From Pseudomonadota bacterium (GTDB lineage: Bacteria; Pseudomonadota; Gammaproteobacteria; CAMYNG01), in contig CP070733.1 in the NCBI GenBank assembly GCA_020347585.1, positions 147,782 to 166,032 on the forward strand: a stretch of DNA of 18,251 nt. Direction: 5' to 3'. This document shows positions 7,484 through 14,716 of the stretch, piece after piece. The position numbers were made by a program, and so were the translations under genes. Below the pieces are notes generated by a model. The model searched no databases. It had not been told where the DNA came from and saw only the letters and a program-made list of their open reading frames with translations. Position 1 is the first letter of the stretch, and every line of letters starts with the position of its first letter.

Positions 7484-7834
7484 ATGTCTGATGTCATAGA
7501 CAAGCAACTGGGGATTCAGCAAGCCGGCGGCAGCATAGACCTCGCAAAGGAACTGTTCGGCATGCTACTTAAAGACCTGCCCGAACAGCAGGAGCAGCTC
7601 AACCAGGCCTACAATGAGCGGCAGCTTTCCGCGCTGTGGGACCATGCCCACAAGATCCACGGTTCGACGGCATATTGCGGCGTACCTCGCCTGCAATCCA
7701 CTACGCAAGCCCTCGAGGAAGCCATCCGCGCCGAAAACTGGGACGCAATTGCAAACGGCCTGGCGTTGGTCAACGAGGCCATCGCGGATCTGTTGGGACG
7801 AGGGACCCAACTGCTAGAGGAGCATTGGCCCTAA
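7484..7834 (+). CDS. Stand-alone Hpt (histidine phosphotransfer) protein, BarA/GacS type
   Basis: A 116-residue phosphotransfer protein consisting of one Hpt four-helix domain (about 17-112). The phosphoacceptor is His56 in AHKIHGSTAYCGVPRL (55-70). The HKxHGS...GVPR form, with His where most Hpt domains have the KG lysine, is the form seen at the C-terminus of BarA, so the protein looks like the Hpt domain of a BarA/GacS hybrid kinase without sensor, kinase or receiver parts. It is the only plus-strand gene in the window and lies between acpS and cysM, a region where related gammaproteobacteria carry barA/gacS. The ATG at 7484 is preceded by AAAGG; a TTG at 7448 would add 12 residues. It presumably relays phosphate between a hybrid kinase and a response regulator encoded elsewhere. 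Domain certain, partners unknown. Confidence 0.88.
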   Translation: MSDVIDKQLGIQQAGGSIDLAKELFGMLLKDLPEQQEQLNQAYNERQLSALWDHAHKIHGSTAYCGVPRLQSTTQALEEAIRAENWDAIANGLALVNEAIADLLGRGTQLLEEHWP

Positions 7835-7852
7835 ACCGCCCAGCACCGACAG

Positions 7853-8239
7853 TCAGTGCACTCCGTCCACCAGTGTCACGAAAGCCACTGCCTGCTCTTT
7901 TTCGTCTGCAATACTCAGGTGTGTCTCGGTAATGCGATGGTGGCGCACGAACTGCTCCGCATAGCCGCTCAACATCAGCAACGGTTTTCCCGAGGCATCG
8001 TGCGCAACACCGATATGTCGCAACGACAAGCCGCCGCTGAACCCGGTCCCCATCGCCTTTGCCGCTGCCTCCTTGGCAGCGAAACGTTTGGCAAGAAAAT
8101 TCTCCGGCCTTGCCGCAGCCCGGAACTCTTCGAGTTCACGATCGGTAAGTATGCGCCGCGCAAACCGCTCGCCGTAGCGCTCCAGGTTGCGGCGCATGCG
8201 CTGCACCGAAACGATATCGGTACCGATACCGAAGATCAC
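7853..8239 (-). CDS. acpS: Holo-[acyl-carrier-protein] synthase AcpS
   Basis: Transfers 4'-phosphopantetheine from CoA to the serine of apo-ACP and so activates fatty-acid synthesis. The 128 residues match the family length (E. coli 126). The Mg2+ ligands are visible as Asp8 in GIGTDIV and Glu57 in RFAAKEAAAKAMGTG; HIGVAHDASGKPLL and the C-terminal SIADEKEQAVAFVTL follow as expected. The start is a GTG at 8239-8237, one base after the TAA of pdxJ (TAAGGTG), the same pdxJ-acpS pairing as in E. coli; translation is probably coupled. It is the last gene of the lepA operon and is convergent with the Hpt gene, leaving only 18 bases between the two stops. Confidence 0.96.
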   Translation of the reverse strand: MIFGIGTDIVSVQRMRRNLERYGERFARRILTDRELEEFRAAARPENFLAKRFAAKEAAAKAMGTGFSGGLSLRHIGVAHDASGKPLLMLSGYAEQFVRHHRITETHLSIADEKEQAVAFVTLVDGVH

Positions 8240-8240
8240 C

Positions 8241-8981
8241 TTACTGTCTCGCCTCGCGCATCAAACGACGCATTTCGCCGACCGCCGCCTCGATGCCGGT
8301 AAACACACTGCGCGCAATAATAGCGTGACCGATATTTAGCTCGCGTACTGCCGCAAGCGCTGCGATAGGCCCTACGTTGTGATAGTCAAGCCCGTGTCCG
8401 GCATTGACGTGTAGACCCAGTTCCTGCCCAAGTTCGACACCCTTGACGAGCCGTTCGTACTCGCGCTGTCGTGTCGCCGCATCCGGTGCGCTGGCGTAGT
8501 GCCCGGTGTGGATCTCAATCACCGGGGCGCCGCAGGCGTGTGCAGCACGAATCTGCTCTGCGTCGGCATCAATGAACAATGAAACCCGGATACCGGCGCC
8601 GGCGAGGCGGGTGCAGGCACGCGCCACCCTCTCTGCCTGCCCGGCAACATCAAGGCCTCCCTCTGTGGTAAGTTCCTCGCGGCGTTCCGGTACGAGGCAG
8701 CAATCATCCGGACCGGTGTCCTCGGCAATACTCAGCATCTCTTCCGTGACAGCCATCTCGAGATTCATACGCGTTTGTATCGCATCGCGCAGCATGGCAA
8801 CGTCACGATCCTGAATATGACGCCGGTCTTCGCGCAAATGCAGGGTTATGGCATCGGCCCCGCCCTGCTCTGCAAGCAACGCGGCCTGCAGGGGCTCAGG
8901 GTAGCGCGTACCGCGTGCCTGGCGCAGCGTCGCCACATGGTCGATGTTCACGCCCAGCAGTATCGCGTTATTCTGTGGCAT
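8241..8981 (-). CDS. pdxJ: Pyridoxine 5'-phosphate synthase PdxJ
   Basis: Condenses 1-deoxy-D-xylulose 5-phosphate with 3-amino-2-oxopropyl phosphate to make pyridoxine 5'-phosphate, the last ring-forming step of the DXP-dependent vitamin B6 route. The 246-residue TIM-barrel protein has the family blocks GVNIDHVATLRQARGT (10-25), ITLHLREDRRHIQDRD (45-60), an MNLEMAV strand, and HVNAGHGLDYHNV toward the C-terminus; the catalytic His and Glu lie in these blocks. I chose the ATG at 8981, where similarity begins; AAGG lies about 13 bases upstream, rather far for a ribosome site. recO ends 25 bases upstream and acpS begins one base downstream. The product feeds PLP enzymes such as CysM, though that link is only general. 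Confidence 0.96.
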   Translation of the reverse strand: MPQNNAILLGVNIDHVATLRQARGTRYPEPLQAALLAEQGGADAITLHLREDRRHIQDRDVAMLRDAIQTRMNLEMAVTEEMLSIAEDTGPDDCCLVPERREELTTEGGLDVAGQAERVARACTRLAGAGIRVSLFIDADAEQIRAAHACGAPVIEIHTGHYASAPDAATRQREYERLVKGVELGQELGLHVNAGHGLDYHNVGPIAALAAVRELNIGHAIIARSVFTGIEAAVGEMRRLMREARQ

Positions 8982-9006
8982 CGCGTTTTGTACCTTGGTT
9001 CTTGTT

Positions 9007-9729
9007 CTATTGAAACGATTTCTGCCAGTAGAAACTTCGAGTATGCAGCGGCTTGCCGCCCAGATGGTAGTCAATCACTCCTCGCATCAGCGATTTGGCC
9101 TCCCGCAAACTGCGCCCTTCTGAGAGGTTGTCAGCGGCAATCTCAAGCAGTGTCTGCCCGTGAACTACCGCCTCATCGCCGTGCCCGCGTGATTTGCGCA
9201 CCGGCCCGGCATCGGGACGATATATATAGAGTACGGCGGGATCAATCGGTTCACCCGAATCGGCCTCGTGCTCCAGGGACAGGCCATAGCCAATCTCCTG
9301 CAGCAAGTCACGCTCGAAGCGTCGCAGCACGGACTCAACGTTTTGCTCCGATTCAAGCCGCATCAGTGACCCGGTATATGCATCATAGAGACGCGGATGT
9401 GGATCGCCGCGGTGCAGCAGGCGCAGCAGCACCTCGTTCATGTAGAACCCACAGATCAGCTTGGGCCCCGTCAACGGGTGGGCCCGCCCGCCGGCTTCCA
9501 CGCCAGTCAGCGAGCACAGTTCTCCGCGTCCCGACCAGGACAACAATAGCGGCGCGAACGGCTGCAACAAGGATCCCGTTGCCGACCGGCCGCGCCGCAC
9601 GCCGCGTGCTACCAGCCCAATGCGACCGAAGTCGCGCGAAAACACCTCTAGCAGCTTGCTGGTATTTCGATATGGCCTGTGGTGCAGTACGCACGCAGCC
9701 TGCAACCGCACGCGGTGCTCAGGGTTCAT
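9007..9729 (-). CDS. recO: DNA repair protein RecO
   Basis: Mediator of the RecFOR pathway: loads RecA onto SSB-covered single-stranded DNA and anneals strands. The 240 residues (E. coli 242) begin MNPEHRVRLQAACVLHHRPY, typical of the N-terminal OB fold, followed by SKLLEVFSRDFGRIGLVARGVRR (about 24-46) and the helical domain with ICGFYMNEVLLRLLHRGDPHP. No zinc-finger cysteines are present, as in other gammaproteobacterial RecO proteins. The ATG at 9729 overlaps the end of era by 11 bases and has an ACGGAG sequence directly before it. The order rnc-era-recO-pdxJ-acpS is the same as in E. coli. Identification rests on order and N-terminal blocks, since RecO is poorly conserved. Confidence 0.93.
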   Translation of the reverse strand: MNPEHRVRLQAACVLHHRPYRNTSKLLEVFSRDFGRIGLVARGVRRGRSATGSLLQPFAPLLLSWSGRGELCSLTGVEAGGRAHPLTGPKLICGFYMNEVLLRLLHRGDPHPRLYDAYTGSLMRLESEQNVESVLRRFERDLLQEIGYGLSLEHEADSGEPIDPAVLYIYRPDAGPVRKSRGHGDEAVVHGQTLLEIAADNLSEGRSLREAKSLMRGVIDYHLGGKPLHTRSFYWQKSFQ

Positions 9730-10627
9730 CTCCGTAGCCCAGGCTTTGCAGCGCCCTTTCATCGTCAAACCAGCCTTCCTTGACCTTGACCCAGAGGTTC
9801 AGATAGACCTTCCGTCCCTGTTGCCTCTGGATATCCACCCGTGCCTCACGACCAACTTCCTTGAGCAGTTGCCCATCCTTGCCAATCACGATGGCCTTTT
9901 GGTTCGGACGATCGACCCAGATGACGGCATATATCCGAACCAGTTTCTCCTGCGGCTCGTAGCGTTCGATCTGCACAGTCAGCCGGTAAGGCAATTCCTG
10001 ACCCAGCCGGCGCATGAGTTTTTCACGAATAATCTCCGCTGCTAGAAATCGCTCTGAACGATCAGTAACCTGATCTTCAGGAAAATACGGTTCGCCCTCT
10101 GGTAGCAGTGCCCCCAGTGTGGACTCGAACTGCTCCAGGTTCGTACCCCTGGTGGCCGACACCGGGATCACCTCGAGGAACTCACGCTTGGCTGACACCT
10201 CCTGCAAAAACGGCAGTAGACGTGCCTTGTCGGCCACACGGTCAACCTTGTTTACAGCTAGTACTACCGGGGCCGTTACGTTAGCAAGACGCTGCAGCGC
10301 AAGTTCATCGTCTTCCTTCCATTTCAGCGCCTCGATCACCAACACGATAACATTCACGTCGTTTAGGATGCTGGTCGCGGCGCGATTCATATACTGATTC
10401 ATGGCACGGTTTGCCTTGCCGTGCAAGCCTGGCGTATCCACGTAGACAATCTGCCATTGCGCGGAGGTCTTGACGCCGAGAATACGGTGTCGGGTGGTCT
10501 GGGGCTTGTCCGAGGTAATGCTGATTTTCTGGCCGAGCAGGTAGTTAAGTAGCGTGGATTTACCCACGTTGGGGCGCCCAATCAGGGCCACGTAGCCACA
10601 GCGATATGTCTGCCGCGGATCGCTCAT
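9719..10627 (-). CDS. era: GTPase Era
   Basis: Essential GTPase that binds the 3' end of 16S rRNA and helps finish the small ribosomal subunit. The 302 residues (E. coli 301) contain G1 GRPNVGKS (17-24), the switch region QTTRHRILG, G3 DTPGLHG, G4 NKVD, and the C-terminal KH RNA-binding domain with AIVIGKDGQLLKEVG. The C-terminus, with KEGWFDDERALQSLGY, is typical. The ATG at 10627 shares the sequence ATGA with the stop of rnc, a four-base overlap that implies coupled translation. The frame continues open upstream for 79 codons, but that stretch is rnc read in another frame and is not part of the protein. Confidence 0.97.
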   Translation of the reverse strand: MSDPRQTYRCGYVALIGRPNVGKSTLLNYLLGQKISITSDKPQTTRHRILGVKTSAQWQIVYVDTPGLHGKANRAMNQYMNRAATSILNDVNVIVLVIEALKWKEDDELALQRLANVTAPVVLAVNKVDRVADKARLLPFLQEVSAKREFLEVIPVSATRGTNLEQFESTLGALLPEGEPYFPEDQVTDRSERFLAAEIIREKLMRRLGQELPYRLTVQIERYEPQEKLVRIYAVIWVDRPNQKAIVIGKDGQLLKEVGREARVDIQRQQGRKVYLNLWVKVKEGWFDDERALQSLGYGDEP

Positions 10628-11295
10628 CCGCCCAGCTTCTCGAGCATGTCCTGAGCTGCAGACTGTTCCGCACGGCGCCGACTCGAACCGCTGCCAACCA
10701 CCTCGCTGCTTACGCCCTCGACTCGGCAGGCGACCGTGAAGCGCTGGTTGTGAGCTTCCCCCTCGATCGCCACGACAGTATATGCGGGCAGCGGACGCCC
10801 CTGGGCTTGGAGGAGTTCCTGTAGGCGCGTCTTGGGGTCCTTGGGTACGGCGCTGGGGCTGCATGCGGCCAGACGCGAGCGCAGCGATCCAACCACGAAA
10901 TCCTGCGCCTGATTTATTCCAGCGTCGAGATACACGGCGCCGATCAGCGCCTCAAAGGAATCCGCCAGAATGGAATCCCGTCGGTAACCGCCGCTTTTCA
11001 GCTCGCCGGGACCAAGTTTGATGTAGTCACCGAGGGAGGCCGCGCGCGCCAGTTCAGCCAGCGTGTCGCGGTTTACCAGGCTCGCGCGCAGACGGCTCAG
11101 CTCGCCCTCTGTGGCCTCGGGGAATCGCCGGTACAGTTCGGCACTGACCGCATAGTTGAGCACCGCATCACCCAAAAACTCGAGGCGCTCGTTGTGATTT
11201 CCCGCCGCGCTGCGATGCGTCAGCGCGGTCGTTACCAATTGTGTGTCGACAAACCTATAGCCCAGAGTCCCGTATAGCGACTCCAGTTGCTTCAT
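10624..11295 (-). CDS. rnc: Ribonuclease III
   Basis: Double-strand-specific endoribonuclease that matures the 30S rRNA precursor and many mRNAs. The 223 residues (E. coli 226) contain the family signature NERLEFLGD (35-43), in which Glu36, Glu39 and Asp43 match E. coli E38, E41 and D45, and ADSFEALIGAVYLD, in which Asp112 and Glu115 match D114 and E117, so the metal site is complete. A double-stranded RNA-binding domain occupies about 150-220 (DPKTRLQELLQAQG to the C-terminus). The ATG at 11295 overlaps the stop of the DUF4845 gene as ATGA, and its own stop overlaps era the same way. In E. coli the rnc transcript is autoregulated by RNase III cleavage in the leader; I see no equivalent leader here because the gene is internal. 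Confidence 0.97.
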   Translation of the reverse strand: MKQLESLYGTLGYRFVDTQLVTTALTHRSAAGNHNERLEFLGDAVLNYAVSAELYRRFPEATEGELSRLRASLVNRDTLAELARAASLGDYIKLGPGELKSGGYRRDSILADSFEALIGAVYLDAGINQAQDFVVGSLRSRLAACSPSAVPKDPKTRLQELLQAQGRPLPAYTVVAIEGEAHNQRFTVACRVEGVSSEVVGSGSSRRRAEQSAAQDMLEKLGG

Positions 11296-11669
11296 TGCCC
11301 CACCGGAATGCGCGCCGAACTATGGAACGAAACCACCACGTCGAGGTTCCCGACGATATGCTCGCGCTGCTCGTATTCCACTTCAACCTCAATTGCATTG
11401 CCAGTGCGCGCAATCAAAATGTCCTCGGCGGTCACCTCATCGATCATGTTAACATCGAGGCGTTTCATTAACGTTTTGCGGATCTCGCGTTGCGTCTTGC
11501 CGACCGAAGCGGCATCCTCCTCTAGCGAGCCGACCGCCGATGATACCGACATGCCCGTCAGGTAAATCGGCACCAGTTTCAACGCAACCAGCGCCATGCC
11601 CAGGATCAGCGCGATCAGCAACATCCAGCCAATGGCTGTCATACCCCTCTGTCGTCCGGCAAACCCCAT
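11292..11669 (-). CDS. DUF4845 small membrane protein
   Basis: A 125-residue protein with an N-terminal Arg-rich start (MGFAGRQRGMT), one hydrophobic segment at about 11-33 (AIGWMLLIALILGMALVALK) and a soluble domain after it (VSSAVGSLEEDAASVGKTQREI). This is the usual DUF4845 layout, and its place between lepB and rnc is the usual one in gammaproteobacteria. The segment resembles a type IV pilin-like N-terminus (GMTAIGWML, with a small residue before a hydrophobic stretch) but lacks the Glu at +5 of real pilins, so pilin function is not claimed. It has the best ribosome site in the operon (AAAGGAG, seven bases before the ATG at 11669) and a 26-base gap after lepB. The stop overlaps rnc by four bases. 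Function unknown. Confidence 0.85.
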   Translation of the reverse strand: MGFAGRQRGMTAIGWMLLIALILGMALVALKLVPIYLTGMSVSSAVGSLEEDAASVGKTQREIRKTLMKRLDVNMIDEVTAEDILIARTGNAIEVEVEYEQREHIVGNLDVVVSFHSSARIPVGQ

Positions 11670-11695
11670 GATGAACTCCTTTGGCTCTTACGCAA

Positions 11696-12499
11696 TTAGT
11701 TTATAACAGTACCGATTCGGCGCCACGCAAAACTGACGCCGTCACCCCAACTCAGGTTCATCCAAATAAAAAATGCCTTACCTACCAGGTTCTCGTCAGG
11801 AACGAACCCCCACACTCGGCTGTCGTTGCTATTGTCGCGGTTATCGCCCATGACGAAGTAATGGCCCGTTGGCACGACCCACTTGCGGTCGATGGAGGAC
11901 CTCATCGGAAAATCCAGAATATTATGGTTTATCTCGCCCAACTCTTCCTCAAGTAGACGTACCTTCATACCGTTGCCGACGGCGTAGGTGCCCTGATACT
12001 CTTGCGGTGCTGGTTCACCGTTAATAAATAGCGTCTTTTTATAGTAAGCGATCTCGTCACCGGCAACACCCACCACGCGCTTGATGTAGTCGATCTTAGG
12101 GTTTCCCGGATAACGGAATACGACCACGTCACCGCGCTCCGGCGCACCAAAGTCCACAACTTTTGCGTTCAGAATCGGTACGCGAACCCCGTATGCAAAC
12201 TTGTTAACCAGGATGAAGTCTCCGATTTCCAGCGTCGGCAGCATCGAGCCTGAAGGGATGCGGAAAGGCTCCACCAGAAACCCTCTGAGCACAAATACAA
12301 TCAGCACCACGGGAAACAGGAAGCGGGCGTACTCCACCAGCAACGGTTCCTTTGCTGCCGCCGGGGCCTCGCCACCTTCGGCGACACCTTCACCGGCCGC
12401 CGGCAACCTGCGCTTGGCGAAAAACAGCGCGTCGACGCCCCATATCACGCCGGTGATCACGATCAAGGTGAAAAGAATCAGTGCAAAATCAAAATTCAT
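11696..12499 (-). CDS. lepB: Signal peptidase I LepB
   Basis: Inner-membrane serine protease that removes signal peptides from exported proteins. The 267-residue protein has two membrane segments (about 5-27 and 57-75) joined by a short Ala/Glu-rich cytoplasmic loop, then the periplasmic catalytic domain. The Ser-Lys dyad is visible as Ser85 in RIPSGSMLPTL and Lys140 in DYIKRVVG; box E reads GDNRDNSNDSRVWGFVP. It is shorter than E. coli LepB (324), as is common outside the enterobacteria. The ATG at 12499 shares ATGA with the lepA stop, so the two are probably coupled. Substrates in this window include RseB and MucD, both with signal-peptide-like N-termini. Confidence 0.96.
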   Translation of the reverse strand: MNFDFALILFTLIVITGVIWGVDALFFAKRRLPAAGEGVAEGGEAPAAAKEPLLVEYARFLFPVVLIVFVLRGFLVEPFRIPSGSMLPTLEIGDFILVNKFAYGVRVPILNAKVVDFGAPERGDVVVFRYPGNPKIDYIKRVVGVAGDEIAYYKKTLFINGEPAPQEYQGTYAVGNGMKVRLLEEELGEINHNILDFPMRSSIDRKWVVPTGHYFVMGDNRDNSNDSRVWGFVPDENLVGKAFFIWMNLSWGDGVSFAWRRIGTVIN

Positions 12500-14301
12500 T
12501 TTTCCTTACCAACCTGAAGAACTGCCAGGAACGCCTCTTGCGGAATTTCCACCCGGCCCACCTGCTTCATACGGCGCTTGCCGGCCTTCTGCTTCTCGAG
12601 CAGTTTACGTTTTCGCGTTATGTCGCCGCCGTAGCATTTTGCGGTGACATTCTTTCTCAGCGCCTTAACATTGGTGCGTGCCACAATCTTGGCGCCGATG
12701 GCTGCCTGGATCGCGACCTCGAACATCTGACGCGGGATCAACAGCTTCATGCGCCCTGCAAGCTCGCGGCCGCGATACTGCGACTGATCGCGGTGAACGA
12801 TAAGCGACAAGGCATCAACCCGCTCGCCATTGATGAGGATATCTAATTTCACCAGGTCCGCCGGTTGAAACCGTGCGAACTCGTAGTCCAGCGACGCATA
12901 ACCCCGGCTAACCGACTTTAAACGGTCGAAAAAATCCAGCACCACCTCATTTAGCGGCAGTTCAAAGGTGAGCGACACTTGGGCGCCGAGATATTGAATA
13001 CGTTTCTGAATACCGCGTTTTTCAATACACAGCCCGATCACGTTCCCGACATAGTCCTGCGGCACCAGGATATGCGCCGTGATCACCGGTTCGCGAACCT
13101 CGTTAATGTTGTTAGCCGCAGGCAGATCCGCGGGATTGTCGATGGAGACTACCTCGCCGCCGGTTGTTTCCACCTCGTAAACCACGGTGGGTGCAGTTGT
13201 GATCAGGTTCAGCCCGTACTCCCGCTCCAGCCGCTCCTGAATGATCTCCATATGCAGCATACCAAGAAAACCGCAACGGAATCCGAACCCAAGCGCCTGC
13301 GAGGTCTCTGGCTCGTAAAACAGCGCCGCATCGTTCAGGCGTAGCTTTGCTAGCGCTTCGCGCAGCGACTCGTAATCGTCATTGTCCACGGGGAACAGCC
13401 CAGCAAACACCTGCGGCTGGACCGCCTTGAAACCGGGCAATGGCGTCGTGGCGGCACGGCCGGTCTCGGTGATGGTGTCACCCACCGGAGCACCGTCAAT
13501 TTCCTTGATACCGGCGATCACGAAGCCGACCTCGCCCGCGCCAAGGACCTCAATATCGCAGCGCTTGGGCGTAAAGTACCCGACATGGTCGACCTGGTGG
13601 CTTCGACCGGTGGACATAATAGTGATCTTCTGGCGCGGCCTGAGCTGCCCGTGCTTTACACGCACCAGCGACACCACGCCGAGAAAGTTGTCGAACCAGG
13701 AATCGATAATCAGGGCCTGCAGCGGCGCATCGGCGTCGCCCGCCGGCGCCGGGATACGGTTAACGATCTGCTCCAGCAAATCATCAACCCCCTCGCCCGT
13801 CTTGGCGCTTACCCGCAACGCCTCGTCAGCATCGAGGCCGATAATCTCCTCAATTTCCTGCAGCACGCGCTGCGGCTCGACGGACGGCAGGTCAATCTTA
13901 TTCAGCACCGGCAGCACCTCCAGCCCCTGGTCGATGGCGGTATAGCAATTAGCCACGCTCTGGGCCTCAACGCCCTGGGAAGCGTCCACCACAAGCAGAG
14001 CCCCCTCGCAGGCGGCCAGCGAACGCGAGACCTCGTAGGAGAAGTCCACATGGCCGGGGGTGTCAATGAAATTCAGCTGGTAGGTCTGGCCGTCACGCGC
14101 ACGGTAGTCCAGGGTCACGCTCTGCGCCTTGATGGTAATGCCCCGCTCGCGCTCTAGGTCCATGGAATCAAGGACCTGCGCGGCCATTTCCCGTTCGCTG
14201 AGCCCGCCGCAACGCTGAATGAAGCGGTCAGCGAGCGTCGATTTCCCATGGTCAATGTGGGCGATTATGGAAAAATTTCTGATATGCGACAGATCGGTCA
14301 A
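12496..14301 (-). CDS. lepA: Elongation factor 4 (LepA)
   Basis: Ribosome-dependent GTPase (EF4) that affects initiation and rescues mistranslocated or stalled ribosomes. The 601 residues (E. coli 599) contain G1 AHIDHGKST (14-22), the switch I region ERERGITIKAQSV, G3 DTPGHVDF, G4 NKID, and the LepA-specific C-terminus with GGDITRKRKLLEKQKAGKR. The start needs care: conserved sequence begins xTDLSHIRNFSIIAHI, and the codon in the first position is TTG at 14301-14299; no ATG or GTG lies in frame near it. Upstream in-frame codons to 14451 run through the terminator stem and show no similarity, so TTG is the likely start. The ribosome site is weak (GGGTAG). lepB overlaps the 3' end by four bases. 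Confidence 0.95.
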   Translation of the reverse strand: MTDLSHIRNFSIIAHIDHGKSTLADRFIQRCGGLSEREMAAQVLDSMDLERERGITIKAQSVTLDYRARDGQTYQLNFIDTPGHVDFSYEVSRSLAACEGALLVVDASQGVEAQSVANCYTAIDQGLEVLPVLNKIDLPSVEPQRVLQEIEEIIGLDADEALRVSAKTGEGVDDLLEQIVNRIPAPAGDADAPLQALIIDSWFDNFLGVVSLVRVKHGQLRPRQKITIMSTGRSHQVDHVGYFTPKRCDIEVLGAGEVGFVIAGIKEIDGAPVGDTITETGRAATTPLPGFKAVQPQVFAGLFPVDNDDYESLREALAKLRLNDAALFYEPETSQALGFGFRCGFLGMLHMEIIQERLEREYGLNLITTAPTVVYEVETTGGEVVSIDNPADLPAANNINEVREPVITAHILVPQDYVGNVIGLCIEKRGIQKRIQYLGAQVSLTFELPLNEVVLDFFDRLKSVSRGYASLDYEFARFQPADLVKLDILINGERVDALSLIVHRDQSQYRGRELAGRMKLLIPRQMFEVAIQAAIGAKIVARTNVKALRKNVTAKCYGGDITRKRKLLEKQKAGKRRMKQVGRVEIPQEAFLAVLQVGKEK

Positions 14302-14330
14302 TGCACTACCCGGAAAAATCGTTGCAATAC

Positions 14331-14357
14331 AAAAAAAGGCGCTTGTCGAGCGCCCTT
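14331..14357 (-). terminator. Intrinsic terminator between the glutaredoxin-like gene and lepA
   Basis: On the minus strand GGCGCT, loop CGACA and AGCGCC form a six-pair stem that can extend by a G-U and three A-U pairs (AAAG outside), followed at once by seven T residues. This is a classic rho-independent terminator. It should end transcripts from the rse/mucD side and stands only 29 bases before the TTG of lepA, so the lepA promoter must lie upstream of or overlapping it, or lepA depends on read-through. Confidence 0.82.
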
Positions 14358-14384
14358 TCGCAAATTCGTCTGCACGGCCACGCC

Positions 14385-14447
14385 GCGAGGGTATTCTCGC
14401 CATCCCTGCGCCTCGCACGCCATACGCGCTGGCGCAGCGTTTGCGCC
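14385..14447 (-). other. Two further hairpins in the lepA leader gap
   Basis: The 169-base gap between the glutaredoxin-like gene and lepA contains, besides the terminator, two exact inverted repeats: GGCGCA-aacgc-TGCGCC at 14431-14447 and GCGAG-aatacc-CTCGC at 14385-14400 (minus-strand reading). Neither is followed by a T tract. They may be leader RNA structure for lepA or the decayed end of the upstream unit. No promoter could be recognised with confidence in this gap. The repeats are visible; a regulatory role is inferred. Confidence 0.4.
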
Positions 14448-14470
14448 GCACGCACGGATCTTAGCGGAAT

Positions 14471-14716
14471 TTACCGACCACCGAAATACTGCCGCACGGC
14501 GTGCTCATCAAGAGAAAACTGGCACAACTCGTTTTCACCGCCCGCCAACACCGGTACCCGGGCACCGTACTTGGCCTCCAGCGCCGCATCACCGTCGATG
14601 TCCACCACCTGAAGTTCAAACCCGACCTCACGCCGCCAGGGTTCCAGATCACGCAGCATCTCTTCGCATAAATGGCACCCCGATCGTACAAAGACGGTCA
14701 GCGCGGCTTCAGTCAT
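14471..14716 (-). CDS. Glutaredoxin-like (DUF836) thiol protein
   Basis: An 81-residue thioredoxin-fold protein starting MTEAALTVFVRSGCHLCEEM, with the CxxC motif CHLC at about 14-17, followed by the strand LQVVDIDGDAALEAKYGARVPVL, in which the cis-proline VPV of glutaredoxins is present. Members of this short family are often annotated as glutaredoxin family or DUF836 proteins; the redox partner is unknown. The ATG at 14716-14714 overlaps the end of the mucD frame by eight bases, with GGTGA nearby; an in-frame GTG six bases upstream is less likely. It belongs to the rse-mucD transcription unit and is followed by the terminator at 14331-14357. No signal peptide, so it is cytoplasmic. Confidence 0.85.
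   Translation of the reverse strand: MTEAALTVFVRSGCHLCEEMLRDLEPWRREVGFELQVVDIDGDAALEAKYGARVPVLAGGENELCQFSLDEHAVRQYFGGR

Noticed and set aside
7835..7852. Bidirectional terminator between the convergent Hpt and acpS stops
   Set aside because: Only a four-pair inverted repeat reaching into acpS and no T tract on either strand.
8775..9737. Plus-strand open frame of 320 codons across pdxJ and recO
   Set aside because: It runs opposite to two clearly identified genes, is rich in Arg, Ala and Pro as expected for an antisense frame in GC-rich DNA, and has no recognisable motif.
10628..10864. Long N-terminal extension of Era
   Set aside because: It is the rnc coding sequence read in another frame; the ATG at 10627 overlaps the rnc stop and starts the conserved Era sequence.
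14302..14451. Fifty-residue N-terminal extension of LepA
   Set aside because: The extension passes through the terminator stem and has no LepA similarity; the conserved protein begins at the TTG at 14301.
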